Shown here one piece after another: positions 1-9,217 of a DNA stretch of 64,000 nt. The DNA lies in assembly GCF_902168065.1 (NCBI RefSeq), contig NZ_LR655691.1:62001-126000 (forward strand), read 5' to 3'. This DNA is from Mycobacterium tilburgii. Lineage in GTDB: Bacteria > Actinomycetota > Actinomycetes > Mycobacteriales > Mycobacteriaceae. Made by a program: the position numbers and the translations under genes. The notes under the pieces were generated by a model, which saw only the letters and a program-made list of their open reading frames with translations, did not search any database and was not told the origin of the DNA. How positions within the stretch are numbered: the first letter of the stretch is position 1; every line of letters begins with the position of its first letter.

Positions 1-55
1 GGCCGCAGCACGCGACGGCATAACCCGTTCTGGGTCCGTTCCGGCCCGTTCCCAA

Positions 56-493
56 TCAGTTGGTGCTGCGTAAGTTGGTGGCGCCCGCCCGACGTCCGGT
101 CGCCTTCTTTGCCGGCGACTTGGCGGCGGATATGCGCGGGGTGACCTTTTGCGGGACCGGCTCGCTGGGCACTCGGGTGAGACTGGCCTTCGGCGTGGCT
201 TCGTCCCTCCGGTTCAACCGGCGCAACACCAGTGCACCGCCGCCGACGGCCAACAGCACCGGCCATTCGACCAGCCCGGTCAGCCCGAGCGCGCCGATGG
301 CCAGCGCGGCCGCCGGCGTGGAATGACTGCCCGAGTTGATGCCGCGTTTGATGCCTTCCGCGGCTCCGGTGACGCCACCGACAATTCCGTTGACTGCCGC
401 GCCCCCGACGGCGCCCGCGGCGGCGGTGGTGGCTTCTGCCGCGCGATTGACTGTTCTTCCCACGCTGCGGACTGCACCGCCGACGACACCCAT
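56..493 (-). CDS. Rv0426c-like small membrane protein (left copy)
   Basis: A 145-residue protein if it starts at the ATG at 491-493, which has a purine-rich AGGGAG upstream; longer in-frame starts exist. The N-terminal half is Ala/Gly/Val-rich and low-complexity. A hydrophobic stretch at about residues 65-90 (ALAIGALGLTGLVEWPVLLA) looks like one or two membrane passes. The C-terminus is a basic Lys/Arg/Ala/Pro tail. Its position next to xthA matches M. tuberculosis Rv0426c, an uncharacterised transmembrane protein. The fold around VEWPVLLAVGGG resembles the IDWPVALVIAAGH stretch of the Rv0424c-like gene at 32221, so the two may be related. No lesion is visible. The function is unknown. Confidence 0.72.
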   Translation of the reverse strand: MGVVGGAVRSVGRTVNRAAEATTAAAGAVGGAAVNGIVGGVTGAAEGIKRGINSGSHSTPAAALAIGALGLTGLVEWPVLLAVGGGALVLRRLNRRDEATPKASLTRVPSEPVPQKVTPRISAAKSPAKKATGRRAGATNLRSTN

Positions 494-651
494 GATGACT
501 CCCTGGTTCTTCGGTCGCATTCGTTGCAAACGCGTAGCAACATGTATACCCGCCGAATGGTAAGTAAAGGCTGTGACAACAAATTGTTCACGCTTATAAC
601 ACGCGAAATGCTGCCACGTTCGGAACGCGCAGACAATGCGCGGCTGTCGCT

Positions 652-1512
652 TTACTCAGGTGTCAGATTGACAAACACCGGCGCGTGATCGCTGGGCGCC
701 TTTCCCTTGCGCTCTTCTCGCACGATCTGCGTGTCCACTACCCGGCCCGGCCAGCGCTGGTGAGGCGAGGATGAAGTCGATGCGCATGCCTTGCTTTTTC
801 TGGAATCGCAGTTGGGTGTAATCCCAATACGTGTAGACACCCGGGCTGGGGGTGAAAGGCCGGACTACATCGGTGAATTGCGCGTCGACGATGGCGTTGA
901 AGGCATTTCGTTCGGGTTCGGAAACGTGCGTGGCGCCGACAAAGAATTCGGTGCTCCACACGTCTTCATCAGTAGGGGCGATGTTCCAGTCGCCGACCAA
1001 CGTGATCTGCGTGGACGGATCGTCGCGTAACCATTCGGCCGCAGTATACCGCAGGGCGGTAAGCCAATTCAGCTTGTATGTGTAATGCGGATCGGCCAGT
1101 GTGCGACCGTTGGGCACGTACAGGCTCCACACCCGGACCCCGCCGCGGGTGGCCGCCAATGCCCGGGCCTCGGCCATGGCCTCTACGTCCGGCTTGCTGC
1201 TCCAGGTGGGCTGGCCGTCGAATCCGATCTCCACGTTGTCCAGGCCGACCCGAGATGCGATGGCCACGCCGTTCCTATTGGGAGGCCGACGTGGGCGACC
1301 TCGTAGCCCGCCTCCAGGAACGGCAGGGCCGGGAATTGACCGTCGGAGCACTTCGTCTCCTGCATGGCGATCACGTCGACATCGGCGCGACCGAGCCAGT
1401 CGATGACGCGGTCGACACTACTGCGAATGGAGTTCACGTTCCAGGTCGCCAGTCGCACCCGCCGTGAATCCGGACGCCGTGAGTCGCCGCCATCAACCGT
1501 GCCGTCGGGCAT
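652..1512 (-). pseudogene. xthA: Exodeoxyribonuclease III homologue, frameshifted (left copy)
   Basis: Exonuclease III family (EEP superfamily AP endonuclease), equivalent to Rv0427c, a base-excision repair enzyme acting at abasic sites. Translation in pieces shows TWNVNSIR, QETK (metal ligand Glu), SLYVPNG, GDWNIAP and SDHAPV (catalytic His), which is the whole active site in order. Two single-base lesions break the frame. One lies near 1276-1283, just after the VAHVGL segment. The other, near 743, is an extra G that moves the SDHAPV tail out of frame. The segments together are close to the family length. It is unlikely to make active enzyme unless the indels are sequence errors. Confidence 0.85.
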
Positions 1513-1514
1513 GG

Positions 1515-2305
1515 CTAGACCGTATCCCAGCCGCCCTGTCGGGCGTCGAAGTAGCGGCGGTCATGGTGCAGGCGGAAAGCCAGACGATGCGCCAAGCCGG
1601 CTGCGACGGCGTCGTTCTCGGTGACGACGAGATAGCCGCGCGTGGCGCCGAGCTGCACCCCGGCGGCCAGTACCGCCTCGTACCGCCGCGCCGCCGACTC
1701 CTCGTCGGCACCGTCGGTACCGCCCGGCACGGAAATCCCTACCCACCGGGTGCCGTCCGGCGCGTCGGTCACTGTCGCGCGATCCCCGTCGTCCGGCGAG
1801 GCGTAGCTCGAGGTCGGTGGTGCAGGTCCCGCACCAGCACCCGGCTCGGCCGATACGGCCACCGCTCGCGGTGGCACCGCCAGCAACCGGTCGGGGATGG
1901 CCAGCCACGGAATCACGCCCCGTTGCTCGTACCAATCCACGATCGCGGGCACCGCGCTGAGCCGGGCCGAAATATCAAGGGGCAACGCCGAATTGCCGGT
2001 CGGGACTGGCTTGGTCTGTGGCCCGCAGCAACTAGCCGTCGATCCAGGCGCGTTCACCGCCGGCGCGGGCTGTCGCGGCGGCGTGCTCGAGCGCGCGGAT
2101 CGCTGAGGTGCGGATCGGCGTATCGGTCAGCACCCGCAGCGCCACCGCGTCGTCGGCCGCGAACTCGACCACGGTGCCGGTCTTCGTCCGCACCCGCACC
2201 GACCGCCAGCAGGTGGCCGACCGCGTCCGTCAGCGGCGAGACCGATCCGGCGGGACGCCGGTAGCGCACCGTAACCCGGGTTCCGAGGTCCGGCCACGAG
2301 ACCAT
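1515..2305 (-). pseudogene. GNAT acetyltransferase, Rv0428c homologue, broken (left copy)
   Basis: The start ATG overlaps the def stop by one base (TGATG), so it was translationally coupled to def. N-terminal residues WPDLGTRVTVRYRRPAG and the C-terminal segment YEAVLAAGVQLGATRGYLVV then FRLHHDRRYFDARQG are typical of the GNAT protein that follows def in mycobacteria. A TAG at 2032-2034 sits in WIDG(stop)LLRA, where Trp is likely ancestral, and at least two frameshifts separate the N-terminal, middle and C-terminal parts. The substrate is unknown. The order def, GNAT, xthA is as in M. tuberculosis. Confidence 0.75.
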
Positions 2306-2895
2306 CAGTGACCGAACGGATCCGGTCCGTCGCCGGGTTTCCAGGACAGGCCGGGCACGCCCCAGCCGTGGGACTTGACCGCCCGCTTGGCGGCGCGCGC
2401 ATGCCGGCCGATGAGACGGTTTAGGTAGAGGAAGCCATCCAGGTGGCCGGTCTCGTGCTGCAACATCCGGGCGAACAATCCGGTGCCCTCGATGGTGATC
2501 GGTTTACCGTAGGCGTCGAGGCCGGTGACCCGGGCCCAGGTGGCGCGCCCGGTGGGGAACGACTCGCCCGGAACGGACAGACAACCCTCGTCGTCGTCAC
2601 CGGGGTCAGGCATGGTCTCCGGGATCTCGGAGGTTTCCAGGATCGGATTGATGACCACGCCGCGGCGCTCGTTTGTGCCACGATCGTCGGGGCAGTCGTA
2701 GACGAACAGTCGTAACCCGAATCCGATTTGATTGGCGGCCAGACCGATGCCGTGGGCGGCGTCCATCGTCTCGTACATGTCGGCGATCAGTCCAACGATG
2801 TCGGCTGGCAGCGACCCGTCAGCATCGACGTGGACGGGTGTCGTCGCGGTGTGCAAGACGGGATCGCCCACGATCCGAATGGGTACGACTGCCAT
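2305..2895 (-). CDS. def: Peptide deformylase (left copy)
   Basis: Removes the formyl group from N-formylmethionine of nascent cytoplasmic proteins; a metalloenzyme and normally essential. The 196-residue frame is intact and has all three family motifs: [10 protein letters not shown] at about residues 49-58, EGCLSVPG at about 103-110 (Cys metal ligand), and QHETGHLDG at about 147-155 (HExxH, two His ligands and catalytic Glu). The length matches the mycobacterial enzyme (about 197). It starts at ATG and is the first gene of a def-GNAT-xthA unit. It is one of the clearly preserved genes in a region full of pseudogenes. Confidence 0.96.
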   Translation of the reverse strand: MAVVPIRIVGDPVLHTATTPVHVDADGSLPADIVGLIADMYETMDAAHGIGLAANQIGFGLRLFVYDCPDDRGTNERRGVVINPILETSEIPETMPDPGDDDEGCLSVPGESFPTGRATWARVTGLDAYGKPITIEGTGLFARMLQHETGHLDGFLYLNRLIGRHARAAKRAVKSHGWGVPGLSWKPGDGPDPFGH

Positions 2896-3122
2896 GGTCG
2901 GCTAGCTTAAGCCCGCCGACGATGCGCGCCGCAAGGCAGCGGGCTGTATGCGCACCGGGGCGCCCCTCCGATGCAAGCTATGAAGCCAATCGGCCGACTC
3001 GCGGGTCTGGATGACGACTTGAGGGTTCGCGGCGTGATTCAATACTCGCCGAAACATGCCTCTAGGTAAGTCAAGTCATGCGAGCAACACGGAATTCGGC
3101 GGAAGGGTCCAGGGGAAGCGAT

Positions 3123-3431
3123 ATGGACAGCGCCATGGCGCGGGCAAATCGATCGGGGGACGATGCTGAGACCGCCGATGGGCTGACCCGACGCGAACAC
3201 GACATCTTGGCCTTTGAACGGCAGTGGTGGAAGTTCGCCGGTGTCAAGGAAGACGCGATCAAAGAGCTGTTCTCGATGTCGGCGACGCGGTACTACCAAG
3301 TGCTCAACGCGTTGGTGGATCGGCCCGAGGCGCTGGCGGCCGACCCGATGCTGGTGAAACGGCTACGGCGGCTGCGCGCCAGCCGGCAGAAGGCGCGCGC
3401 CGCCCGGCGCCTCGGCTTCGAGGTGACCTGA
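3123..3431 (+). CDS. DUF3263 protein, Rv0430 homologue (left copy)
   Basis: A conserved actinobacterial small protein of unknown biochemical role. I choose the ATG at 3123 because GGGGAAG lies at 3112-3118 and the product is then 102 residues, the length of Rv0430; an upstream ATG at 3078 has no such support. The core reads LTRREHDILAFERQWWKFAG followed by a helix with TRYYQVLNALVDRPEALA and a basic C-terminus (RLRRLRASRQKARAARR), which suggests a helix-turn-helix-like DNA-binding fold. It lies directly upstream of virR in the same direction. Confidence 0.9.
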   Translation: MDSAMARANRSGDDAETADGLTRREHDILAFERQWWKFAGVKEDAIKELFSMSATRYYQVLNALVDRPEALAADPMLVKRLRRLRASRQKARAARRLGFEVT

Positions 3432-3450
3432 GTAGCTACAGTAGGGCTCG

Positions 3451-3930
3451 ATGAAAGAGCGCGTGCCCGACTCGACGGGGCTCCCACTGCGGGCCATGGT
3501 GATGGTGCTGTTGTTCCTCGGCGTCATCTTCTTACTGCTCGGGTGGCAGGCGCTGAGCTCGTTCGGGAAGTCCGACGACGACTCGGCCTCGGCGGGCTCG
3601 AGCGTGACCAGCTCCGCCAGCGCCACGCCGGCGACCTCGACGAGCCCGAAGCCCGCCAACCAGGCCGACGTGCACGTCTACAACATCTCCGGCAAGGACG
3701 GTGTCGCCGGCCGCGCCGCGGACCAACTCAAGGCCGCCGGCTTCAAGGTCGTCGACGTGGGCAACATGTCGCTGCCCGACGTGACGGTGATGACGGTGTA
3801 CTTCACCGACGCCGAGGGTGAGCACGCCACCGCCGACGCGGTGGGTAAAAACCTTGGGGCCGCCGTCGAACCGCGCATCCCCGCCCTGTCCGGTGAGCCA
3901 CCGGGCGTCATCGTGGTGGTTACGGGCTGA
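3451..3930 (+). CDS. virR: VirR, LytR_C-domain membrane protein (left copy)
   Basis: 159 residues, intact. A short cytoplasmic N-terminus is followed by one transmembrane helix (about residues 14-34, LRAMVMVLLFLGVIFLLLGW), a Ser/Thr/Ala-rich linker, and a LytR C-terminal domain (from VHVYNISGKDGVAGRAADQL to the end). Family knowledge: Rv0431 (VirR) is a membrane-anchored protein that affects extracellular vesicle release and cell-envelope integrity. A TACAGT hexamer at 3437-3442 is placed so that transcription could begin at or beside the ATG, though AGGG at 3443-3446 could also serve as a ribosome site. Preserved between a conserved Rv0430 and a broken sodC. Confidence 0.9.
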   Translation: MKERVPDSTGLPLRAMVMVLLFLGVIFLLLGWQALSSFGKSDDDSASAGSSVTSSASATPATSTSPKPANQADVHVYNISGKDGVAGRAADQLKAAGFKVVDVGNMSLPDVTVMTVYFTDAEGEHATADAVGKNLGAAVEPRIPALSGEPPGVIVVVTG

Positions 3931-3962
3931 CTCGGAGTCGTGCGCCGGGTTAGGCTTCTGCT

Positions 3963-4580
3963 ATGCCTAAGCCCGCCGGTCACCGCAAGGTTGTTCTCGC
4001 CACCTTGTCCGCAGCCAATGTCGTCGCCGCGCTGAGTGCGTGCTTGTCGCCCCTACACGCCTCCTCGGTGCCGGGCACCACGCCGTCCGTGTGGACGGGA
4101 TCGCCTGCGCCGTCGGGATCCGCGGCTGCCGAGGGTGCAAGCGAGGGAAAGCCAAGCATCACCACACACCTGCCCGCGCCGGACGGCACCCAGGTGGCGA
4201 CCGCGGCGTTCGACTTCAGCAACGACTACGCCACCATCACGATCGCGACGACCGGGGTCGGCGGGATCACGCCGGGCTTCCACAGCGTGCGCATCCACAA
4301 AATCGGCAAGCGCGAACCCAATTCGGTTGCCCCACCGGCGGCTCGCCCGGCGACTTCCTCTCGGTCGGCGGCCATTACCAAGCGCCCGGCCACTCCACCC
4401 AACCCGAAAGTGGCGACCTCACCTAGCTGCAGGGTGCGTAAGGACGGCATCGGGACGCGGGTGACCACCACCGACGCGGTCACGACGGAAGACTGTTGAG
4501 TGGTGAAAAGACCGCGATCATCATCCACGCCGGCGCCGACAACTTCGGCAACATCCCACCGGAACGCTACAACCAGACCA
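3963..4580 (+). pseudogene. sodC: Cu/Zn superoxide dismutase lipoprotein, broken and 3' truncated (left copy)
   Basis: SodC (Rv0432) is an envelope lipoprotein that dismutates superoxide. The signal peptide and lipobox are visible (residues 1-25, ending LSAC). Family segments follow: [67 protein letters not shown] and IPPERYNQ. The frame shifts near 4334 (a C missing in EPNSVAPTGG) and again near 4430. The usual LHIH copper site reads VRIH, and the disulfide Cys in GKCEPN is Arg, so it had probably lost activity. The C-terminal part after PPERY is gone: sequence switches at about 4580-4590 to an Rv0433 fragment. TAGGCT at 3951-3956 would allow a leaderless start. Confidence 0.85.
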
Positions 4581-4589
4581 GGAGAAGCA

Positions 4590-4867
4590 AGTAGCGTGCG
4601 GCGCGCTACGGTCTGGACGCGGTGATCATCCTGGATGCCGAAGCAACGAGCGCATGGTCACCGAGGATCTCGCCGACGTGCTGACGCGGCTGGAGCCGGT
4701 CGCCAAGGCGCTGCACTGCAGTGAGGAACTGGCCGCGGTGGAAGGCATTTGGCGCAACGGCGCCTCATATAAGCGACAGCGGCGGATGGCCGAGGAGCAC
4801 GACGGCGATCTGCGCGCGGTCGTCGATGCGTTGGTGGACGAGCTGGACATCCGAGCTGGACATCTAG
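4590..4867 (+). pseudogene. C-terminal remnant of a YbdK-type carboxylate-amine ligase, Rv0433 homologue (left copy)
   Basis: Only the last 90 or so residues remain: AARYGLDAVIILDAE, RMVTEDLADVLTRLEPVAKAL, then GASYKRQRRMAEEHDGDLRA and a final ELDI. That is the end of the glutamate-cysteine-ligase-like GCS2/YbdK family protein that follows sodC in M. tuberculosis. A frameshift lies near 4644-4650. The gene ends in two 13-bp tandem copies (4840-4852 and 4853-4865, differing in the last base); the second copy puts the original stop codon TAG (4865-4867) out of frame. All of the ATP-binding N-terminal region is deleted. Confidence 0.72.
4840..4865 (+). repeat. 13-bp tandem duplication at the end of the Rv0433 remnant (left copy)
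   Basis: GAGCTGGACATCC is followed directly by GAGCTGGACATCT. Without one unit the reading frame ends DELDI-stop, so this is a slippage duplication that frameshifted the stop. The same repeat is mirrored at 27056-27081. Confidence 0.85.
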
Positions 4868-4876
4868 GTTGGCGTT

Positions 4877-5516
4877 ATGGCGGATCCGGAAACGATTGAG
4901 CTGGCGATGTTTCCGCTGAGGCGGCGTTTCTGCCGAACCAGGATCTGTCGCTGCGTATCCTAGAGCTCCGCTACGTCGCGCTGGTGCGGCACTGCCTGCG
5001 GACCGACGAACCCTTCGGTGTCGTGATGATCTCCGCGGCCGTGAGGTCGGTGGTGGTGACGAGCGGTGCGACGTCGGCGTGCTGTGCCACATCGACGAGT
5101 GCATCGACGCGGGCGCGGACCGCTACGAGCCGCACACCCGAACCGGCGAGCGGATTCGGGTGTGCGGGTGGCTGCCCTACGATCCCTACCCGCGGGCGTC
5201 GGTGCGCCGCTGGCCTGATGAGGCCGGCGATCCGGTGATCCCGGCCCAGCTGGTCGACGTCGAGGACCGGATGATGGCGTTGTTCGAGCGGATCGCCGAG
5301 TCCCGCGACACCGCACTGCCGGACCGCGAGGTGTTGCTGGGTTCGGGCCACTCCGATGCGGGACAGCGGCTGTTCGCGTTGGCCGGTCGCATACCGATCG
5401 GCGCGGCCGACCGGTATGCCGTGTTGTCGCCGCCAACCGCGGCGGACCGGTTCGTCGCGCTGCGCGAGGCGGTCGACACGCTCGCGGAAATGGTGGAGTT
5501 CCAGCTGTCGGATTAG
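4877..5516 (+). pseudogene. Lon N-terminal-like (PUA/LON) protein, Rv0434 homologue, frameshifted (left copy)
   Basis: The family is the stand-alone Lon substrate-binding domain protein of about 215 residues. The ATG at 4877 gives MADPETIELAMFPL, then the frame is lost (a G missing near 4917), continues AAFLPNQDLSLRILELRYVA and CLRTDEPFGVVMIS, and is lost again near 5035. The last 145 codons are open to the stop at 5514-5516 (VCGWLPYDPYPRASVRRWPD onwards). Just two single-base deletions break it, so this is recent decay or, less likely, a base-calling problem. It follows the Rv0433 remnant by 9 bp. Confidence 0.78.
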
Positions 5517-5560
5517 CGGTGTGATTTTATGGGGAATTGGTTGAGCGACTGGACGGTTGA

Positions 5561-6324
5561 GTGAAGGCACATCTGCAGGTCAACGGATCGCCGACGGGTG
5601 TGTCGGCGAGCGCCGCCGAGACCGGCGCCGATGGCCTGTTCACCTTCGAAGGTCAACACGATGTCTTCTTCCCGCTGCTGGTGGCCGCCCGGGAGACCAG
5701 CCTCGATCTGATGACCAACGTCGCGATCGCCGCGCCGCGCAGTCCGCTGCACCTGGCACACGCCGCCTACGATTTACAGGTCTTCAGAGGTGGCCGCTTC
5801 CGGCTCGGTCTGGGCTCGCAGATCAAAGTCCACATCGAAAAGCGCTACGGCAGAACCTGGGACCAGCCGGCCGCATGCATGGCCGAGACGATTGCCGCGC
5901 TCAAGGCGATTTTTGCGGCCTGGGAGGGCCAGTCTCCCTTGAACTTTCGTGGCGAGTTCTTCACCCATACGCTGATGGCGCCCAATTTCAATCCGGGGCC
6001 CAACCCCTTTGGGCCGCCGCCGGTGCTGATGGGGGCGCTGGGCCCGATCATGACGCGCACTGCGGCCGAAGTCGCCGACGGCCTGCTCGTCATGCCGTTC
6101 AACAGTGCCCGGCATTTCGCCGAACGCACCCTGCCAGCCCTCTACGCGGGACTGCGCCGTGAGGATCGAAAGGCCAACGATCTTCAGGGTGATCGCGCAG
6201 GCCATGGTCGCGGTCGGCAGCACCGAGGCGGACCTGACCGCGGCCGTCAACGGCGTCGCGTCGTTGATCGCGTTCTACGGGTCGACGCCGGCATACCTGC
6301 CGGTGCTCGAGATCGAGGGCTGGG
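5561..6324 (+). pseudogene. F420-dependent luciferase-like oxidoreductase, 3' truncated (left copy)
   Basis: A GTG start at 5561 opens 200 good codons of a luciferase-like-monooxygenase (LLM) F420 family protein: ADGLFTFEGQHDVFFPLLVA, RFRLGLGSQIKVHIEKRYGR and PPVLMGALGPIMTRTAAEVA (flavin/F420 barrel strands). A frameshift near 6163 moves the rest (VIAQAMVAVGSTEADLTAAV, STPAYLPVLEIEGWA) to another frame. At about 6324 it runs into the truncated 3' end of the AAA ATPase pseudogene on the other strand. The family is usually about 330 residues, so roughly the last fifth is missing. Confidence 0.75.
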
Positions 6325-7590
6325 CCCGTGACGCCGCCCGCAGCGCCGCCTCGCGCACCAGGGCAGCAAGATCAGTGGCTACGAAAACTGTTGTGCTACT
6401 GCAGATATCATCAAGATTCAGCTCCTCGGTGGGGGCGGATCGTAGCAGTGTTTCGAGCAGCGCCTTGCGGGTGCCACCGTCGGGAAGCGTCAAGCTGAGT
6501 TCCCGGTCGCACAGCTCGGGGGAGCGCAACCGCGGATCGAGGTGGTCGGGACGCGCGGAGGTGGCGATCAGTGCCACCCCGTCGGTGGCTACCGCGTTGC
6601 GCAGCTCGGCGAGGATCAGAGCGGCCACCGGCTCGGCGGTCTCCGGCAGCAGCGCGTCGACGTCGGTGATCAGCAGCACGCCGCCATCGTTGCGGACCGT
6701 GGTCGCCGCGGCGGCTACCGTCTTGAGCCGGTCTTCGGCCGCGAGTGCACCCGCCTCCGGGCCGTCGAGTTCGACCAGCCGGCGTCCGGCGCACACCGCG
6801 CGCACCATCGTCGCCTTGCCCACCCCCGGCCGGACCAGAAACCAGCACCCCAAATTCGTTGTGGCGCCAAGGATTTCAGCAGGTGCGGTTTGTCGAGGGC
6901 CAACTTGAGCCACTCGCTCAGCTTGCCGGCGTGCACCTGGGAACCCTAAAGGTCGTCGACATGGATTGCCGGGTTGGCGATATCGGCCCGTTCAGCCCGG
7001 CCCGTCGCGACACCGGCGTTGGGCACCACACCGTCGCCCTAGGTGACCAGGGAATTCGGCTGCACGCTCACCGGGCCCTCGGGATCAACCGCGGTGACGG
7101 TGAGCAACTCCGAGGTCCAACTGATCCCGACCGCCAGCGCCCGGCTGGCGGCCGACGTCGAGGTGCCCGGCCCGAGGTCGCGGGGCAGCAGCGACACCGC
7201 GTCGCCCACCGTCATGACCTTGCCGAGCAGCGCCTGCCGCAGCGTCGCCGGGCTGATCGACCGGGTGGCAAACGAAGAGCCGCTCAATGTCACCGAGCGC
7301 GCGCCGTACACCGTGACGGCGCCGACGATCAACGCGGTGCCCCCGCGCAGCCCCGCGTTGGACAGCGTCACGTCGTCGAGCAGCACCGTGCTGACCGGGA
7401 TGTCCCGATCGGCCAGACCCGCCACGGCGGCGGTGGTTCGCGATCCCGTCAAGGATACCGCATCCCATTCCCGAATGCTCAGCGCAGCAAGGGCATTCGG
7501 ATCCAGCCTGACGACGCCGCGGCGCGAGTCAACGGCTGAGGTGTTCAGACGGGCGGTCAGCGTCAGCTGCCCGGGCCCCGCGGCAGTCAT
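6325..7590 (-). pseudogene. AAA ATPase, Rv0435c homologue, C-terminally deleted (left copy)
   Basis: The gene began at ATG 7588-7590, overlapping the pssA stop (ATGA), and was the third member of psd-pssA-ATPase. The N-terminal domain runs about 183 codons to a TAG at 7039-7041. The same frame continues through a second TAG (6946-6948) to HAGKLSEWLKLALDKPHLLK, then shifts; the Walker A region (GPAG.GK) is spread over two frames and Walker B reads GGVLLITDVDAL. The intact protein is a p97/Cdc48-like ATPase of over 700 residues. Here only about 420 codons survive, the second AAA module is gone, and the remainder abuts the oxidoreductase remnant. Confidence 0.78.
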
Positions 7591-8480
7591 GGTAATCGCC
7601 CACCCGGCTTACGAAGTCCCAGCCGCGCCACCGACCGGCCGCCGGATCTGCCGAAGCGGACGATCGGCCGCCGGTTCGGCTGCGCCTGCCGATTCGTCCG
7701 CCGTACCGCGCGCCGCTGCTCGGGCTTTTCGTCCCACACCTCCGGGTGCTCGGCCAGCCACCGCTTGTTGCGCACCGCAAACGGGACGTGACACAGGTAG
7801 GCGATGATGATCACCCAGATCAGGACGTAGTGGACCAGCACCGCCGCCGCCGCGCAGATCGCCAGGAGTGCCAGCAGCGGGGCCGCCCAATTGGGCGGAA
7901 CCGCGGCCGCATGCATCTTGCGCATCGGGATCTTGCTGATCATCAGAATGGAGGTTCCCGCGATCCAGATGCACAGGAACAGCGGCGCCGACCACCAGCC
8001 GTCACCGAACTGCAGCTTGAGCCCGATCAGGCCGATCATCGACACGGCGCCAGCCGGGGCGGGCATCCCGACGAAAAACTCACGCGCATACGCCGGCTGG
8101 GTCCCGTCGTCCTGCAGCGCGTTGAACCGCGCCAGCCGCAGCACCACGCACACCGCGTAGAGCAGCACTGCGATCCATCCCACCGGCGAGGTCGACAACA
8201 GCGTCACGTAGAGCACTACCGCCGGGCTCACCCCGAAGTTCACCGCGTCGGCCAGCGAGTCGATCTCCTCGCCCAGCCGTGATTGGGCCTCCAGGATGCG
8301 GGCCACCCGGCCGTCCAACCCGTCCAGGATCGCCGCCGCGGCGATCAACGCCATCGCCGCTTTGGGCTGGTGCTCGAGCGAGAACTTGATCGACGTAAAC
8401 CCCGCGCAGATCGACAGCACCGTCATCGCGCTGGGCAGGATCTGCAGGTTGACCGCTCGGCCCCGGATCCTGTTGGTCAT
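7587..8480 (-). CDS. pssA: CDP-diacylglycerol--serine O-phosphatidyltransferase (left copy)
   Basis: Makes phosphatidylserine from CDP-diacylglycerol and serine in the membrane, feeding Psd. 297 residues, intact. The CDP-alcohol phosphatidyltransferase signature is complete: [10 protein letters not shown] then an 8-residue spacer, G, EEI, D, SLA, D. About six hydrophobic segments span the protein, and a basic, low-complexity tail follows. The start is the ATG at 8478-8480, which overlaps the psd stop (ATGA); a much longer in-frame opening upstream is antisense shadow over psd. Retained because phospholipid synthesis is indispensable. Confidence 0.95.
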   Translation of the reverse strand: MTNRIRGRAVNLQILPSAMTVLSICAGFTSIKFSLEHQPKAAMALIAAAAILDGLDGRVARILEAQSRLGEEIDSLADAVNFGVSPAVVLYVTLLSTSPVGWIAVLLYAVCVVLRLARFNALQDDGTQPAYAREFFVGMPAPAGAVSMIGLIGLKLQFGDGWWSAPLFLCIWIAGTSILMISKIPMRKMHAAAVPPNWAAPLLALLAICAAAAVLVHYVLIWVIIIAYLCHVPFAVRNKRWLAEHPEVWDEKPEQRRAVRRTNRQAQPNRRPIVRFGRSGGRSVARLGLRKPGGRLP

Positions 8481-9217
8481 GGCAGCTCCGCCAACACGGT
8501 CTCGCCGGCCACCGCGCGCTGGCCGACTCTGACGATCGGCTCCGCGCCTGGGGGTAGGTAGATGTCGAGCCGGGAGCCGAACCGGATGAGGCCGTAGGTG
8601 TCGCCGATCGACAGCTTGTCCCCGGCGCGCGCGTTGCACACGATACGACGGGCCACCAGCCCGGCGATCTGGACGGCGACCACCTCGGCGCCGCTCTCGG
8701 TTCGGATTCGTACGCTGGTGCGCTCGTTCTCGTCGCTGGCCGAGGGCAGGTCGGCCGACCCGAAGCGGCCCGGCCGGTGCTGCACCGCGATCACCTGGCC
8801 GCTGACCGGGGCGCGCAGCACGTGGGCGTCGAAGATCGACAGGAAGATGCTGATCCGCGGCAGCGGCGTGTCGCCCATTTTCAGCTCCGCCGGCGGTGCC
8901 GCGGAGTCGGCCAGACAGACCAGGCCGTCCGCCGGTGCGACGACGGCACCGGGCCGGGCAGGCGGCACCCGCGGCGGGTGCCGGAAAAACGCGGCGCACG
9001 CGCCCGCGGCCAGCAGGCCCGTGCGCCGCGGCCAGCGGTGGTTGCGGCCAAGGATGGCCAGAGCCAGACCAGCCAAAATGAACGGCAGCCCTGCGGGGTG
9101 CACTGGCGGAACGGTCTCGCGCAGCAACTCAAGCATATGTCGAGGGCTGACAGTCAGACCTTGCAAGGACTGGCCTTCTGAAGCGGAAGGACGGGGGCGT
9201 CGTGCCACCCGCGTCAT
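8477..9217 (-). CDS. psd: Phosphatidylserine decarboxylase (left copy)
   Basis: Pyruvoyl-dependent decarboxylase that converts phosphatidylserine to phosphatidylethanolamine. With the ATG at 9215-9217, overlapping the moeA2 stop by ATGA, it is 246 residues; an upstream in-frame start would run back into moeA2. A hydrophobic N-terminus ([12 protein letters not shown]) is followed by the conserved [27 protein letters not shown] and the C-terminal [12 protein letters not shown], whose GS is the expected self-cleavage site that yields the pyruvoyl alpha chain. Translationally coupled to pssA. Intact. Confidence 0.95.
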   Translation of the reverse strand: MTRVARRPRPSASEGQSLQGLTVSPRHMLELLRETVPPVHPAGLPFILAGLALAILGRNHRWPRRTGLLAAGACAAFFRHPPRVPPARPGAVVAPADGLVCLADSAAPPAELKMGDTPLPRISIFLSIFDAHVLRAPVSGQVIAVQHRPGRFGSADLPSASDENERTSVRIRTESGAEVVAVQIAGLVARRIVCNARAGDKLSIGDTYGLIRFGSRLDIYLPPGAEPIVRVGQRAVAGETVLAELP

